A stretch of DNA of 64,000 nucleotides, taken from contig NZ_JAJHIZ010000003.1 of assembly GCF_021538615.1 (NCBI RefSeq), positions 4,650,001 to 4,714,000 on the forward strand, given 5' to 3'. Shown in pieces: positions 27,278-36,178 of the stretch. This DNA comes from Niabella agricola (GTDB lineage Bacteria > Bacteroidota > Bacteroidia > Chitinophagales > Chitinophagaceae). Numbering within the stretch: the first letter of the stretch is position 1; each line of letters begins with the position of its first letter. A program made the translations under genes and the position numbers. The notes beneath the pieces were generated by a model. That model did not search any database. It worked only from the letters and a program-made list of their open reading frames with translations, and was not told the DNA's origin.

Positions 27278-30200
27278 ATGCGCATGCAATGTAATATTAA
27301 ACGAATCACTTCCCGGTACCGGATGCTGTTCCTGTGTGCGGGGCTGGTCGCATTTTTTAATGTTGCAGGCCAGGAAAGGGTTGTTTCGCTAAAGGGAGTG
27401 GTTACGAATGAAAAGAACGAGCCATTGTCCGGAGCAACCGTTGCTTCAAAGAGCGGCAGGCATTCGGTTGCCACCGGTGCAAACGGCAGTTTTTTCATTG
27501 AAGTACAAGGCGGCGCCGATTCATTGGTGGTTTCATACCTGGGGTACCAAACCCGGGTGTTGCCGGCAACGGATGATGTGGCCCGTAACATTCGCCTGGT
27601 ACCCGATGCGGAAGGCCAGCAATTGAATGATGTAGTGGTGGTGGGATTCGGAACACAGAAGAAAATCAATCTCACGGGCGCGGTGTCGCAGATCAGTGGG
27701 AGGGAACTTCAGAACCGTCCCATTGCCAACCTGGGTCAGGCCCTGCAGGGAAAAGTGGCCAACCTCAATGTAACCACCACGGGTGATCCCGGCGGGCCCG
27801 GAACCAATGCTTCGTTCAACATCCGTGGCAATACTTCGTTATCCGGCGGCGGACCGCTGTTTGTTGTAGACGGTATTCCGGTGGCGGATATCAATGATAT
27901 CAATGCGCAGGATATTGAGTCCGTTTCGGTGTTGAAAGATGCGGCTTCTTCCGCAATCTATGGCGCGCGGGCACCTTACGGGGTAATACTGGTAACTACA
28001 AAGCGGGGGAAGAAAGGGGAACAGGTGCATGTGGGAATGAATTCCATGGTGGCACAAAGCACCTATACGCGCCTGCCGCGGCTGGCTAATTCCCTGCAAT
28101 TTGCCTATGCGCTGAATGATGCTTCGGTAAACAGCGGACAGGGGATCCTCTTCTCCGATGAGATCATTAAAAAGATACAGGATAATATCAACCGGCCGGG
28201 CACCTGGCCAGTAAGTACGCCGGACCCGGCCAACCCGAACCGGTATACCTATGCCTCTCCGCTGAATACCGATAACGTGGATTGGTACCGGGAGTATTTT
28301 AAACCCTGGTCCCTGAGTCATAAACACGACCTGAACATCAGTGGCGGATCGGATAACACAACCTACTATGTTGGTGTGGGGTATTATGATCAGGGCGGGC
28401 AATTGCGCTATGCCGATGAAAAATTTAAACGGTATAATATCACGGGTAATATCCGCACCGAGCCTACAAAATGGTTGCGGCTGGGATTGATCACACGGTT
28501 CTCCCGCCGGTATACCGATCTGCCCCATCCTTATGCTAATCAGCTGGGGAACTGGATCCATATGGCATCCACCCGCTGGCCCAACTGGGCATTGCGGAAC
28601 CCGGACGGGCAGTTTAGCACGGCATCAAATGTCGAGTTCCTCACCAGCGGCGGCCGGGATACCCGCTACCTCAATGATCTTTCATTAACGGGTTCTATTG
28701 AAGCCGAGCCGGTAAAGAACTGGAAGATCAACCTGGATTATTCGTATAATAACCAGGCCACCCAATACCAGGAGCATAGCGCCTATGTGTACTCCTGGAA
28801 TGTGGATGGTACGCGGTACAATATCGGCCCTTCGGTAAATTCAGTAGCAGAAGGAGGCGTGGCCGATAATTACAATACGCTCAACCTGTATTCTTCCTGG
28901 TTTAAAAATTTAGGGGCACACCATTTTAAGATCCTTGCCGGTACTCAGGTCCAAACATTCAGAGGGTTTGATGTGAGCGGCAGCCGTTCGGATCTGATCA
29001 CGGATAAGATCCCTGCCATCAGAACTGCAACCGGTATACAAAATGCGTTTGACCTGCTGGGCCAGTATGCAACAGTGGGTACATTCGGACGGCTTAATTA
29101 TGATTACCGGGAAACCTACATGATTGAATTGAACGGCCGTTATGACGGGTCTTCGAGATTTAGTGAAGGCCACCGCTTTGGATTTTTCCCTTCTGTTTCT
29201 GCAGGCTATAATCTTGCCCGTGAAAAATATTGGGGCAATCTTAAGCATGTGATCAACGAATTCAAGATCCGCGCCGGTTATGGTTCGCTGGGTAACCAGA
29301 ATGTACCCAATTATCAATACCTCGCGCTCATTCCCATTGGTACCAACCTGGGATATATTTTAAACGGCGAGCGCCCGGGTTTTATCAACCCGCCGGGATT
29401 GATCAGTCCGGATCTTACCTGGGAAACTTCACGCACACTGGATGTAGGGCTGGATGCAGCGTTCCTTAAGAACCGCCTTACCCTGAATTTCAGCATGTAC
29501 ACCCGTACCACTTTAAATATGCTGGGTCCGGCATCGGTATTGCCGGCTACGTTAGGGGCAGCCGTTCCCTATCAGAATAATGCGGATATGCGCACGCGCG
29601 GATTTGACCTCACGCTGGGATGGAAGGACCGGATCGGTGAAGATTTTGCTTATAATATCGGCATACTGCTGTCCGATTACCGATCCCGCATTGTCAACTA
29701 TTATAACCCCAGTAAGCTGCTGTCCGGTTACTATCCTGGTGCAGTGGTTGGCGATATATGGGGGTATGAAACCGCTGGTATTATTCAAACAGAACAGGAC
29801 CTGGCCAATATGCCCAATCAGTCGTATCTGTTTGGCCAGTGGAACAAAGGCGATGTGCTGTATACAGATCTGAACGGGGATCATAAGATTGATATCGGCG
29901 ACAATACGCTGGATAAACATGGGGATCTGAAGGTGATTGGCAACAATACGCCGCGTTATAGTTACAGTGTAAACCTTGGTGCTAGCTGGAAGCAATTGGA
30001 TCTGTCGCTGTTCCTGCAGGGCGTAGGTAAACGCGATCTCTGGCTGGGCGGTGCACCCGGTAATAATTCCGGAAGTCTTTTCTGGGGCTTTGTTCCCAAC
30101 TTCGGTAATAATATTTATGCAACCACATTGGATTACTGGACGCCCGAGCGAACCGGTGCTTACTGGCCCAGGCCCTATACCTCTTCTGAAGCAGCCAAGA

Positions 30201-30460
30201 ACCACCAGGTACAAACCCGTTACCTGCAGAACGGTGCTTATATGCGTGTGAAAAATGTACAATTGGGGTATGACTTTTCAAAGCTGCTCCGGCTGAAGGG
30301 AATGGCGCGGGTACGGTTGTACTTCAGCGGAGAGAATATTCTTACGTTTTCGCGTATCAACAAAAATTATGACCCGGAAGTGGTGAACGGCGGATGGGGA
30401 ACGGGGAAGATTTACCCGTTACTAAAGACGTATTCTCTGGGGGCAAATATCAATTTTTAA
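27278..30460 (+). CDS. Second SusC-like TonB-dependent receptor
   Basis: 1060 residues; ATG 27278 or 27284 (MRMQCNIKR). The signal peptide is around residues 16-34 (MLFLCAGLVAFFNVAGQ). A carboxypeptidase-regulatory-like domain (VSLKGVVTNEKNEPLSGATVAS ... SYLGYQTR) is followed by the plug with LNDVVVVGFGTQKKINLTGAVSQI, PLFVVDGIPV and SVLKDAASSAIYGARAPYGVILVTTKRG, and a barrel ending in Phe (..YSLGANINF). No STN domain. It forms a second receptor pair with the SusD gene 19 bp downstream, in the same transcription direction as the first pair and 52 bp after the GH172 gene, so one operon is likely. Two receptor pairs suggest two oligosaccharide forms of one glycan. Confidence 0.95.
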   Translation: MRMQCNIKRITSRYRMLFLCAGLVAFFNVAGQERVVSLKGVVTNEKNEPLSGATVASKSGRHSVATGANGSFFIEVQGGADSLVVSYLGYQTRVLPATDDVARNIRLVPDAEGQQLNDVVVVGFGTQKKINLTGAVSQISGRELQNRPIANLGQALQGKVANLNVTTTGDPGGPGTNASFNIRGNTSLSGGGPLFVVDGIPVADINDINAQDIESVSVLKDAASSAIYGARAPYGVILVTTKRGKKGEQVHVGMNSMVAQSTYTRLPRLANSLQFAYALNDASVNSGQGILFSDEIIKKIQDNINRPGTWPVSTPDPANPNRYTYASPLNTDNVDWYREYFKPWSLSHKHDLNISGGSDNTTYYVGVGYYDQGGQLRYADEKFKRYNITGNIRTEPTKWLRLGLITRFSRRYTDLPHPYANQLGNWIHMASTRWPNWALRNPDGQFSTASNVEFLTSGGRDTRYLNDLSLTGSIEAEPVKNWKINLDYSYNNQATQYQEHSAYVYSWNVDGTRYNIGPSVNSVAEGGVADNYNTLNLYSSWFKNLGAHHFKILAGTQVQTFRGFDVSGSRSDLITDKIPAIRTATGIQNAFDLLGQYATVGTFGRLNYDYRETYMIELNGRYDGSSRFSEGHRFGFFPSVSAGYNLAREKYWGNLKHVINEFKIRAGYGSLGNQNVPNYQYLALIPIGTNLGYILNGERPGFINPPGLISPDLTWETSRTLDVGLDAAFLKNRLTLNFSMYTRTTLNMLGPASVLPATLGAAVPYQNNADMRTRGFDLTLGWKDRIGEDFAYNIGILLSDYRSRIVNYYNPSKLLSGYYPGAVVGDIWGYETAGIIQTEQDLANMPNQSYLFGQWNKGDVLYTDLNGDHKIDIGDNTLDKHGDLKVIGNNTPRYSYSVNLGASWKQLDLSLFLQGVGKRDLWLGGAPGNNSGSLFWGFVPNFGNNIYATTLDYWTPERTGAYWPRPYTSSEAAKNHQVQTRYLQNGAYMRVKNVQLGYDFSKLLRLKGMARVRLYFSGENILTFSRINKNYDPEVVNGGWGTGKIYPLLKTYSLGANINF

Positions 30461-30479
30461 CTTCTAAAACACAGGAATC

Positions 30480-32222
30480 ATGAATGTGTACAGGCGTTTT
30501 TATTACGGGGTTGTTGCCGGCATACTGCTGTGGAGTTCCTGCAGTAAGATACTGGACAAACCGCCGCTGGACCAGATACCGGATACCGAACTGAGTTTTA
30601 CGGCCACTGAAATGAAATTGTATTCGAACCAGTTTTACCCGGCATTTCCGGGATGGTTTCCCAACGCCTATACCGGTGGTATTTTCTGGCTGGATAATGC
30701 ATCTGATAACCTGGTACATGGCAATTACAATTACAGTGCGCAGTTGTCTGGTACCGGTACCGTGCCTCCGTCGGGTGGAGGCTGGGATTGGGGAAATATC
30801 CGTGCAGTCAATTATTTTCTGGCCAACTATCACAAGTCGGCCGACGATCCGGCGCAAACCAATACCTATGTGGGGGAAATGTATTTCTGGCGGGCATGGT
30901 TTTATTTTAGTATGCTGAAGCAGTTCGGAGATCTTCCCTGGTACAACCAACCATTGACCACGGCCGATATGGAAGCCCTGCAGGCGCCCCGGTTAAAGCG
31001 GAATATCATTGCAGACTCCATTTTGAAAGATCTCGATAAAGCAGTACAATTGCTGGCGGCACCCGGAAAAGCAGAACCCCTACGGATCAATCGCGGCGCG
31101 GCACTGGCCTTTCAATCGCGGGTAGCCCTCTATGAAGGAGCGTGGGAAAAATATCACGCTGGCACCAGCTTTGGTGTAAGCGGAGCCGACTATAACAAAT
31201 ATTTCAGGAAGGCCGCAGACGCCGCATTAACGCTGATGATTGCAGGCTATTACAGCATCACTTCCATTACCGATGATCCGCAGTTTGGGTACTGGCGTCT
31301 CTTTAATCAGAAGGATCTTTCTAATAACACGGAAATGATCCTGTGGAAGAAATTTGACAAGGCGCTTGGTCTTACGCATTTCGGACAGAACATGATGGCT
31401 TATGGCGGGGGAAATACGGGATTATCAAAACCGCTGGTAGATGCATATTTATGTACGGATGGCAAACCCATATCCATCAGCACCCGCTACCAGGGCGATC
31501 AAACCATCGGGCAGCAGGTGCGCCAGCGGGATCCGAGGCTGGCACAAACGATATTGCTGCCCGGATATCCCCGGATTATTGCTAACGGAGATACAACAGG
31601 AAGATTCCTACTCCCGGATATCAACCTGTTGGGCGACGGGCGCTGTACCACCGGTTTTGAGATCTTTAAAGGGATTGCACCGGATGATGCGGATGGTACC
31701 GGAAGCGTTACGGCCAGTATTATATTCCGGTATGCAGAAGTGTTGCTGAATTACGCAGAGGCTAAGGCAGAACTGGGCGAAGGTAGCCAGGAGGTACTGG
31801 ACAAAACCATTAATGTATTAAGAGACCGCGTACAGCTTCCGCATTTAACCGTAGGTGTAGGCTTTACAGATCCTCAATGGGAATTTACCAACATTACGCC
31901 CCTGCTGAATGAAATAAGGCGCGAGCGAAGGGTAGAGCTGGCGTTGGAAGGATACCGCTTTGATGACCTGATGCGCTGGAGTGCGGCACACCTCATCAAA
32001 CGCCCCTTGTACGGTGCCAGATACCAGCAGTTTGCAGGCAAGCCGTTTGATCCGCCTTTAAACAATATTCCGGTTGCTGATAATGGATATATATTTCCGT
32101 TAAAGAATACCCCGGCTGCTAATGGCTGGCAGTTCAATCCCAACCGCGATTACCTGCAGCCATTACCTTCCAATGAGCTGGTGCTGAATAAAAACCTGAA
32201 ACAAAACCCCGGTTGGCAATAA
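30480..32222 (+). CDS. Second SusD-like glycan-binding lipoprotein
   Basis: 580 residues. Lipobox LWSSC with Cys21, then SKILDKPPLDQIPD, the common SusD start. Helical repeats (TYVGEMYFWRAWFYFSMLKQFGDLPWYNQP; RGAALAFQSRVALYEGAWEKYH) and the C-terminal SusD part (IIFRYAEVLLNYAEAKAELGEG ... LLNEIRRERRVELALEGYRFDDLMRWSAAHL) are all recognisable. It partners the SusC receptor directly upstream. The stop codon lies 29 bases before the most likely start of the symporter gene. Confidence 0.95.
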   Translation: MNVYRRFYYGVVAGILLWSSCSKILDKPPLDQIPDTELSFTATEMKLYSNQFYPAFPGWFPNAYTGGIFWLDNASDNLVHGNYNYSAQLSGTGTVPPSGGGWDWGNIRAVNYFLANYHKSADDPAQTNTYVGEMYFWRAWFYFSMLKQFGDLPWYNQPLTTADMEALQAPRLKRNIIADSILKDLDKAVQLLAAPGKAEPLRINRGAALAFQSRVALYEGAWEKYHAGTSFGVSGADYNKYFRKAADAALTLMIAGYYSITSITDDPQFGYWRLFNQKDLSNNTEMILWKKFDKALGLTHFGQNMMAYGGGNTGLSKPLVDAYLCTDGKPISISTRYQGDQTIGQQVRQRDPRLAQTILLPGYPRIIANGDTTGRFLLPDINLLGDGRCTTGFEIFKGIAPDDADGTGSVTASIIFRYAEVLLNYAEAKAELGEGSQEVLDKTINVLRDRVQLPHLTVGVGFTDPQWEFTNITPLLNEIRRERRVELALEGYRFDDLMRWSAAHLIKRPLYGARYQQFAGKPFDPPLNNIPVADNGYIFPLKNTPAANGWQFNPNRDYLQPLPSNELVLNKNLKQNPGWQ

Positions 32223-32251
32223 TGTATCTTTCCTGTAATAAAGTATATAAA

Positions 32252-34090
32252 ATGAGGATTTGGAATCACCTGGATATTTGGATTGTGATCGGGTACCTGC
32301 TGTTAATGCTCGGAATCGGTTTCTGGCACCGGCGCTTTGCCAATAAGAGTATGGATAATTTTTTCCTGGGTGGACGAAAGATCCCGGGATGGCTGAATGG
32401 CGTTTCCTATACGGCAGCACTGGTGAGCCCGGATGCCGCCACCGGTTACGGCGGTTTGGCTGTGGCTACCGGGGGCTTTATCTGCTGGTGGTACTTAAGC
32501 CGTTTTGGGCTGGCATTGTTCCTGGGCGGCGTGCTCTTTGCCTTTTTCTGGAGGCGGCTCAACCTGTTTACATCGCTTGAGTTCTATGATCTGCGGTTCC
32601 CCAAAAGGGCTGCCGGTATCATGCGGTTATGGATTGCCCTGCGTACCTCCCTCATTGCAATGCCCGCCTGGACCGGCATTACGTTGCTGGCTGCTTATAA
32701 AATAATGGGACCGGCCTTTGATCTTACAAAGTTTGAAACACTTTGCCTGGTGGTGCCTGTATCCCTGCTGTTTGTATTTTCATCCGGGTACAAAGGCGTG
32801 GTGATCTCCAATTTTATCCAGATGCTGATCTTCCTGGCGGGTACCCTGCTGCTGTTGTTCCTGACCCTGCAACATTTTGGCGGAGCAACCGCCATGGTGC
32901 AGACGATCCAACATGCTTTCGGTCCGAAGAGTGCAGAAATCTTGGGAAGCATACCGCCTGAAAAGCAGGAAGTGTTTCCGCTGGCCGCAGCTTTTGGCTG
33001 GCTCATCGGGCAGAGCATCGGCTACGGCGGGGATGCTGCACCGATGGGCGGTGCCATGGAAGGGCAACGCATTCTTTCTACGCGTACACCATCAGAAGCA
33101 CTGACGATGTATGTAGTGGCGGCCATCTCCATGTTTGTATTGTTACTGCTGGTAACCCTACCCAGTATCAGCGCCGCCGTGTTGTGGCCGGAGCTGCGGC
33201 AAACGGGGGCCGACAGGGAGCTGGTATACGGCAGGCTTATGAAGATGTTGTTGCCATCCGGTGCTATGGGGCTAATGGTGGCGGCGATGCTGGCGGCAAC
33301 GATGTCAACCGTGGGGGACAACCTCAACTTCGGCAGCCAGATACTGGTAAGTGATATCTACCGCCGCTGGTTTGTTCCCCGGCGTTCTGAAAAGCATTAC
33401 CTGTTTATTGGCAAGATCTCCATGCTGGTTATACTTGCCGTTTCCATTGCGGTTGTGTACAACGTACGCATCATTACGGATGTGGCCATTTTTATGCTGT
33501 CTTTAAGTGCGGCTGAACTGCCGGCCAACTGGGCGCAATGGTGGTGGTGGCGGTTTAACGGCCCGGCAAGGATTGCTGCATCCTTCGGAGGTGCGACCAT
33601 ATTCTGTATCGTAGTACTGGGCCCGCGCTTGCTGATGTACCTGGGAGTGGGCGGCGCAGAACGCCTGGTGGTTGCCTGGTACTGGCAAACCCTGCTGGTA
33701 ATGGGGCTTACCACACTGCTCTGGATCGTTGTGGCATTACTTACCAGGCCCGATCCGCAGCCTCTGTTACAGGATTTTTATAAGCGCGCACGGCCACTGG
33801 GTTTTTGGAAACCCTTCCGGAATAACGCGGAACCCGGTGTGTACAGGCCGCTGCGTCCCATTCTGAAGGGGATCTTTATTGCCATCATTGGAACGGTATC
33901 TGTTTCATTATTCATACTCGGCCTTACCCATGCCTGGTTTGCGCGGTATGGTATCGGTTTGCTTACACTGCTGGTAGCCATAGTGCTTTTTATCGTCTTT
34001 CGCAAAATGGCTTCCCGCTACCTCACCGAACTGGAAATAAGTACGGGTGATCGTAAAACCGATACGGTCCATTATCACGAACAATCTTAA
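32252..34090 (+). CDS. Sodium:solute symporter (SSS family)
   Basis: 612 residues from ATG 32252 (MRIWNHLDIWIVIGYLL); an upstream ATG at 32213 overlaps the SusD stop and adds residues without membrane character. About 13-14 hydrophobic segments are present. SSS features: GIGFWHRRFANKSMDNFFLGGRKIPGWLNGVSYTAALVSPDAATGYGG near the start (Na+-site helix 1), IGQSIGYGGDAAPM in the middle, and AMLAATMSTVGDNLNFGSQILVSDIYRRW. It would carry the released sugar or sugar acid with Na+ across the inner membrane and follows two SusCD pairs, so it is the likely uptake step for the end product of the locus. Confidence 0.92.
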   Translation: MRIWNHLDIWIVIGYLLLMLGIGFWHRRFANKSMDNFFLGGRKIPGWLNGVSYTAALVSPDAATGYGGLAVATGGFICWWYLSRFGLALFLGGVLFAFFWRRLNLFTSLEFYDLRFPKRAAGIMRLWIALRTSLIAMPAWTGITLLAAYKIMGPAFDLTKFETLCLVVPVSLLFVFSSGYKGVVISNFIQMLIFLAGTLLLLFLTLQHFGGATAMVQTIQHAFGPKSAEILGSIPPEKQEVFPLAAAFGWLIGQSIGYGGDAAPMGGAMEGQRILSTRTPSEALTMYVVAAISMFVLLLLVTLPSISAAVLWPELRQTGADRELVYGRLMKMLLPSGAMGLMVAAMLAATMSTVGDNLNFGSQILVSDIYRRWFVPRRSEKHYLFIGKISMLVILAVSIAVVYNVRIITDVAIFMLSLSAAELPANWAQWWWWRFNGPARIAASFGGATIFCIVVLGPRLLMYLGVGGAERLVVAWYWQTLLVMGLTTLLWIVVALLTRPDPQPLLQDFYKRARPLGFWKPFRNNAEPGVYRPLRPILKGIFIAIIGTVSVSLFILGLTHAWFARYGIGLLTLLVAIVLFIVFRKMASRYLTELEISTGDRKTDTVHYHEQS

Positions 34091-34129
34091 AACGATCCAT
34101 ATCGGATTCATAAAACATATATAAAAGTT

Positions 34130-34942
34130 ATGAGAGCAAAACAAGTAGTACGAACAAAAGAAGAGCATGTGCTGTATCTGGGAGACTGGGTCTTTCATGT
34201 GGGGCCCACATTTATTGAAACACCTTTTGGTACGGAGACAAAAGACGCCGATCTGCATTTTTACGGAGAACGGCTGACCGAGGCGCTGGAACAACAGGCC
34301 GATGTAACACCGTTGTCCAACTGGGAACTGTACCGGTTGGAACCGGGCAAGCTGGAGGAATACCTGCAACAATCCGAAGCGCTGATCATCAGTGATGTGG
34401 AGGCAAAATGCTTTCACCTGTATCCCAGTTTTTTTGACAGGGCACGCCGCGAGCAGAAGATCGTTACGTTCCCGGACCGTATAGAGGCCATTAAAGAATG
34501 GATCCACAGGGGTGGGGGCATGATGATGCTGGGTGGATGGTTGTCATTCAGCGGTGTGCAAAGCCGGTCGGGTTGGGGCCGGAGCACGCTGCAGGAGGCG
34601 CTTCCGGTGAATTGCCTGCTGATCGAAGACCTGGTAGAGTCATCGGCCGGGTTCACTGCAGAGGTGGTGAAACCCGATCATCCGGTTGTAAAGGAACTGG
34701 CATGGGATACGTTTCCGCCGATATTTGGTTATAATGAAGTGACCGTTAAAAACGAAGACGACGTGATCGTTCGCGTAAAAGAAACCGGGCATCCATTGGT
34801 AGTAGCCGGCGCATACGGTCAGGGCCGCGTGTTTACCTATATGTCGGATCCGGCACCGCATTGGGGCATCAATTTTGAGTTGTGGGAAAGCTACAACGAC
34901 TTCTGGCTGCAGGCCTACAACTGGATAAAAGGAACGCTATGA
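34130..34942 (+). CDS. GATase-like cytoplasmic protein (glutamine amidotransferase fold)
   Basis: 270 residues, no signal peptide. The fold of class I glutamine amidotransferase-like proteins (family PF07090, as I recall it) is suggested by VLYLGDWVFHVGPTFIET, EALIISDVEAK, the nucleophile-elbow position IHRGGGMMMLGGWLSFSG, and the C-terminal AGAYGQGRVFTYMSDPAPHWG. The elbow has methionines instead of cysteine, so it is probably not an amidotransferase and may bind or cleave a sugar-linked ligand. Its stop overlaps the next start (ATGA at 34939-34942), which implies translational coupling with the ceramidase-like protein. Function in sugar catabolism is inferred from position only. Confidence 0.7.
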   Translation: MRAKQVVRTKEEHVLYLGDWVFHVGPTFIETPFGTETKDADLHFYGERLTEALEQQADVTPLSNWELYRLEPGKLEEYLQQSEALIISDVEAKCFHLYPSFFDRARREQKIVTFPDRIEAIKEWIHRGGGMMMLGGWLSFSGVQSRSGWGRSTLQEALPVNCLLIEDLVESSAGFTAEVVKPDHPVVKELAWDTFPPIFGYNEVTVKNEDDVIVRVKETGHPLVVAGAYGQGRVFTYMSDPAPHWGINFELWESYNDFWLQAYNWIKGTL

Positions 34943-36174
34943 GTCAGTCTGAACTATATGCGGGCGCCGCAGTAACCGATATTACACCACCGCTGGAAGT
35001 AGGGTTGCTTACTTCATCTGTAAAGGCGGAATATGCTTCCTTTGAATCGATACATACACCATTGAAAGCACGCGTGCTGGTCTTGCAATCCGGAAGAGAA
35101 AAACTGGCGGTGGTAGCACTGGATCTGTTGTCGCTTACCGATACTTCGGTTGGGGGATGGGAACACTTTAAAGCGGAAATGGCAGATGTGGTTCCGGCTG
35201 CAAATATTGTGATCTGTTGTACCCACACTCACAGTGCACCGGAGTCGGGCGGGCTTACTGGGCTTTACCAAACACCTGCCTTTATTGCATGGTTAAAAAA
35301 AATGCAGCAGGATATCCGGGCTGCGATCCGTACAGCGGCGGCCCGGCTTCAGCCTTGTACGCTATCGGTGGCAACGGCCATACTGGAAGGGTATTCGTTG
35401 CAACGGCGGATCCGTTTGCCCGAAGGTATGGTGATCTCCGACTCGCTGCAGCCCGTATCTGAAGCACTGATGAACGGGGAACCGGTAGACCGGCGGGTGA
35501 AGACGGTCCGCCTCACTGGTAAAGACGGGCAGGGCATCGCAACGGTGGTGCAGGCGGTTTGCCACCCGGTACACGAGATGTGCATCCCTGCGGTGTCTGC
35601 CGATTTCCCGGGAGAACTGTGTACGGTATTAGAACAATCGGAACAGAATGGTACGGCATTGTTCCTGAACGGAGCCGCTGGTGATATCAATCCGCCTACG
35701 GTATCCATGGGGGCCGCTTATGCAAAAGCACACGGCGAAGCAATGGCGGAACGGGTAGCAACGCAGAAGCCGTTGCCAATAGCGGATACTGCATTTTCTT
35801 TTCAACGCAGCACGATCCCTTTTACGGTCAGGGACGGATCCGGTATCACGAATCCGCTGGATGCCCTGGCGCGGATCAGCCTGCTGCATTTTAGCTCCCT
35901 GGCCGTTCTGTTCCTGCCAGGTGAGATCTTTGTGGAGACAGCCCTGGAGATTGAGCAGGCGTCACCTTTTGAACATACCATCATTGCGGGGTTTTCTGAA
36001 AATAATGTCGGGTACGTACCAACACCCCGTGCATTTGAAGAAGGCGGTTATGAAACCGGTCCCGGTAAATGGTCCTTTCTTGAAAAAGGTGCCGCCGGGC
36101 GGATAAAAGCGGCGGCAATCGATCTGCTGCAGCAACAATTTTATAAACGGAATACGCACCTGATAAAATCATAA
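34939..36174 (+). CDS. Neutral/alkaline ceramidase N-terminal-like protein
   Basis: 411 residues from the ATG at 34939 that overlaps the previous stop; a longer frame from 34882 would run into the preceding gene. No signal peptide. Features of the neutral-ceramidase N-terminal-domain family: YAGAAVTDITPPLEVGL at the start, the metal-binding-like motif VICCTHTHSAPESGG, VQAVCHPV and ALFLNGAAGDINPPTV. Proteins of this type without the full ceramidase C-terminus are common beside sugar genes in Bacteroidota, where their substrates are not known. A metal-dependent amide or ester hydrolase acting on a product of this locus is possible. It is followed after 4 bp by the next gene. Confidence 0.75.
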   Translation: MSQSELYAGAAVTDITPPLEVGLLTSSVKAEYASFESIHTPLKARVLVLQSGREKLAVVALDLLSLTDTSVGGWEHFKAEMADVVPAANIVICCTHTHSAPESGGLTGLYQTPAFIAWLKKMQQDIRAAIRTAAARLQPCTLSVATAILEGYSLQRRIRLPEGMVISDSLQPVSEALMNGEPVDRRVKTVRLTGKDGQGIATVVQAVCHPVHEMCIPAVSADFPGELCTVLEQSEQNGTALFLNGAAGDINPPTVSMGAAYAKAHGEAMAERVATQKPLPIADTAFSFQRSTIPFTVRDGSGITNPLDALARISLLHFSSLAVLFLPGEIFVETALEIEQASPFEHTIIAGFSENNVGYVPTPRAFEEGGYETGPGKWSFLEKGAAGRIKAAAIDLLQQQFYKRNTHLIKS

Positions 36175-36178
36175 GCAT

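Noticed and set aside
34130..34942. Calling the first GATase-like protein a true glutamine amidotransferase
   Set aside because: The nucleophile-elbow position has no cysteine, so only the fold is claimed.
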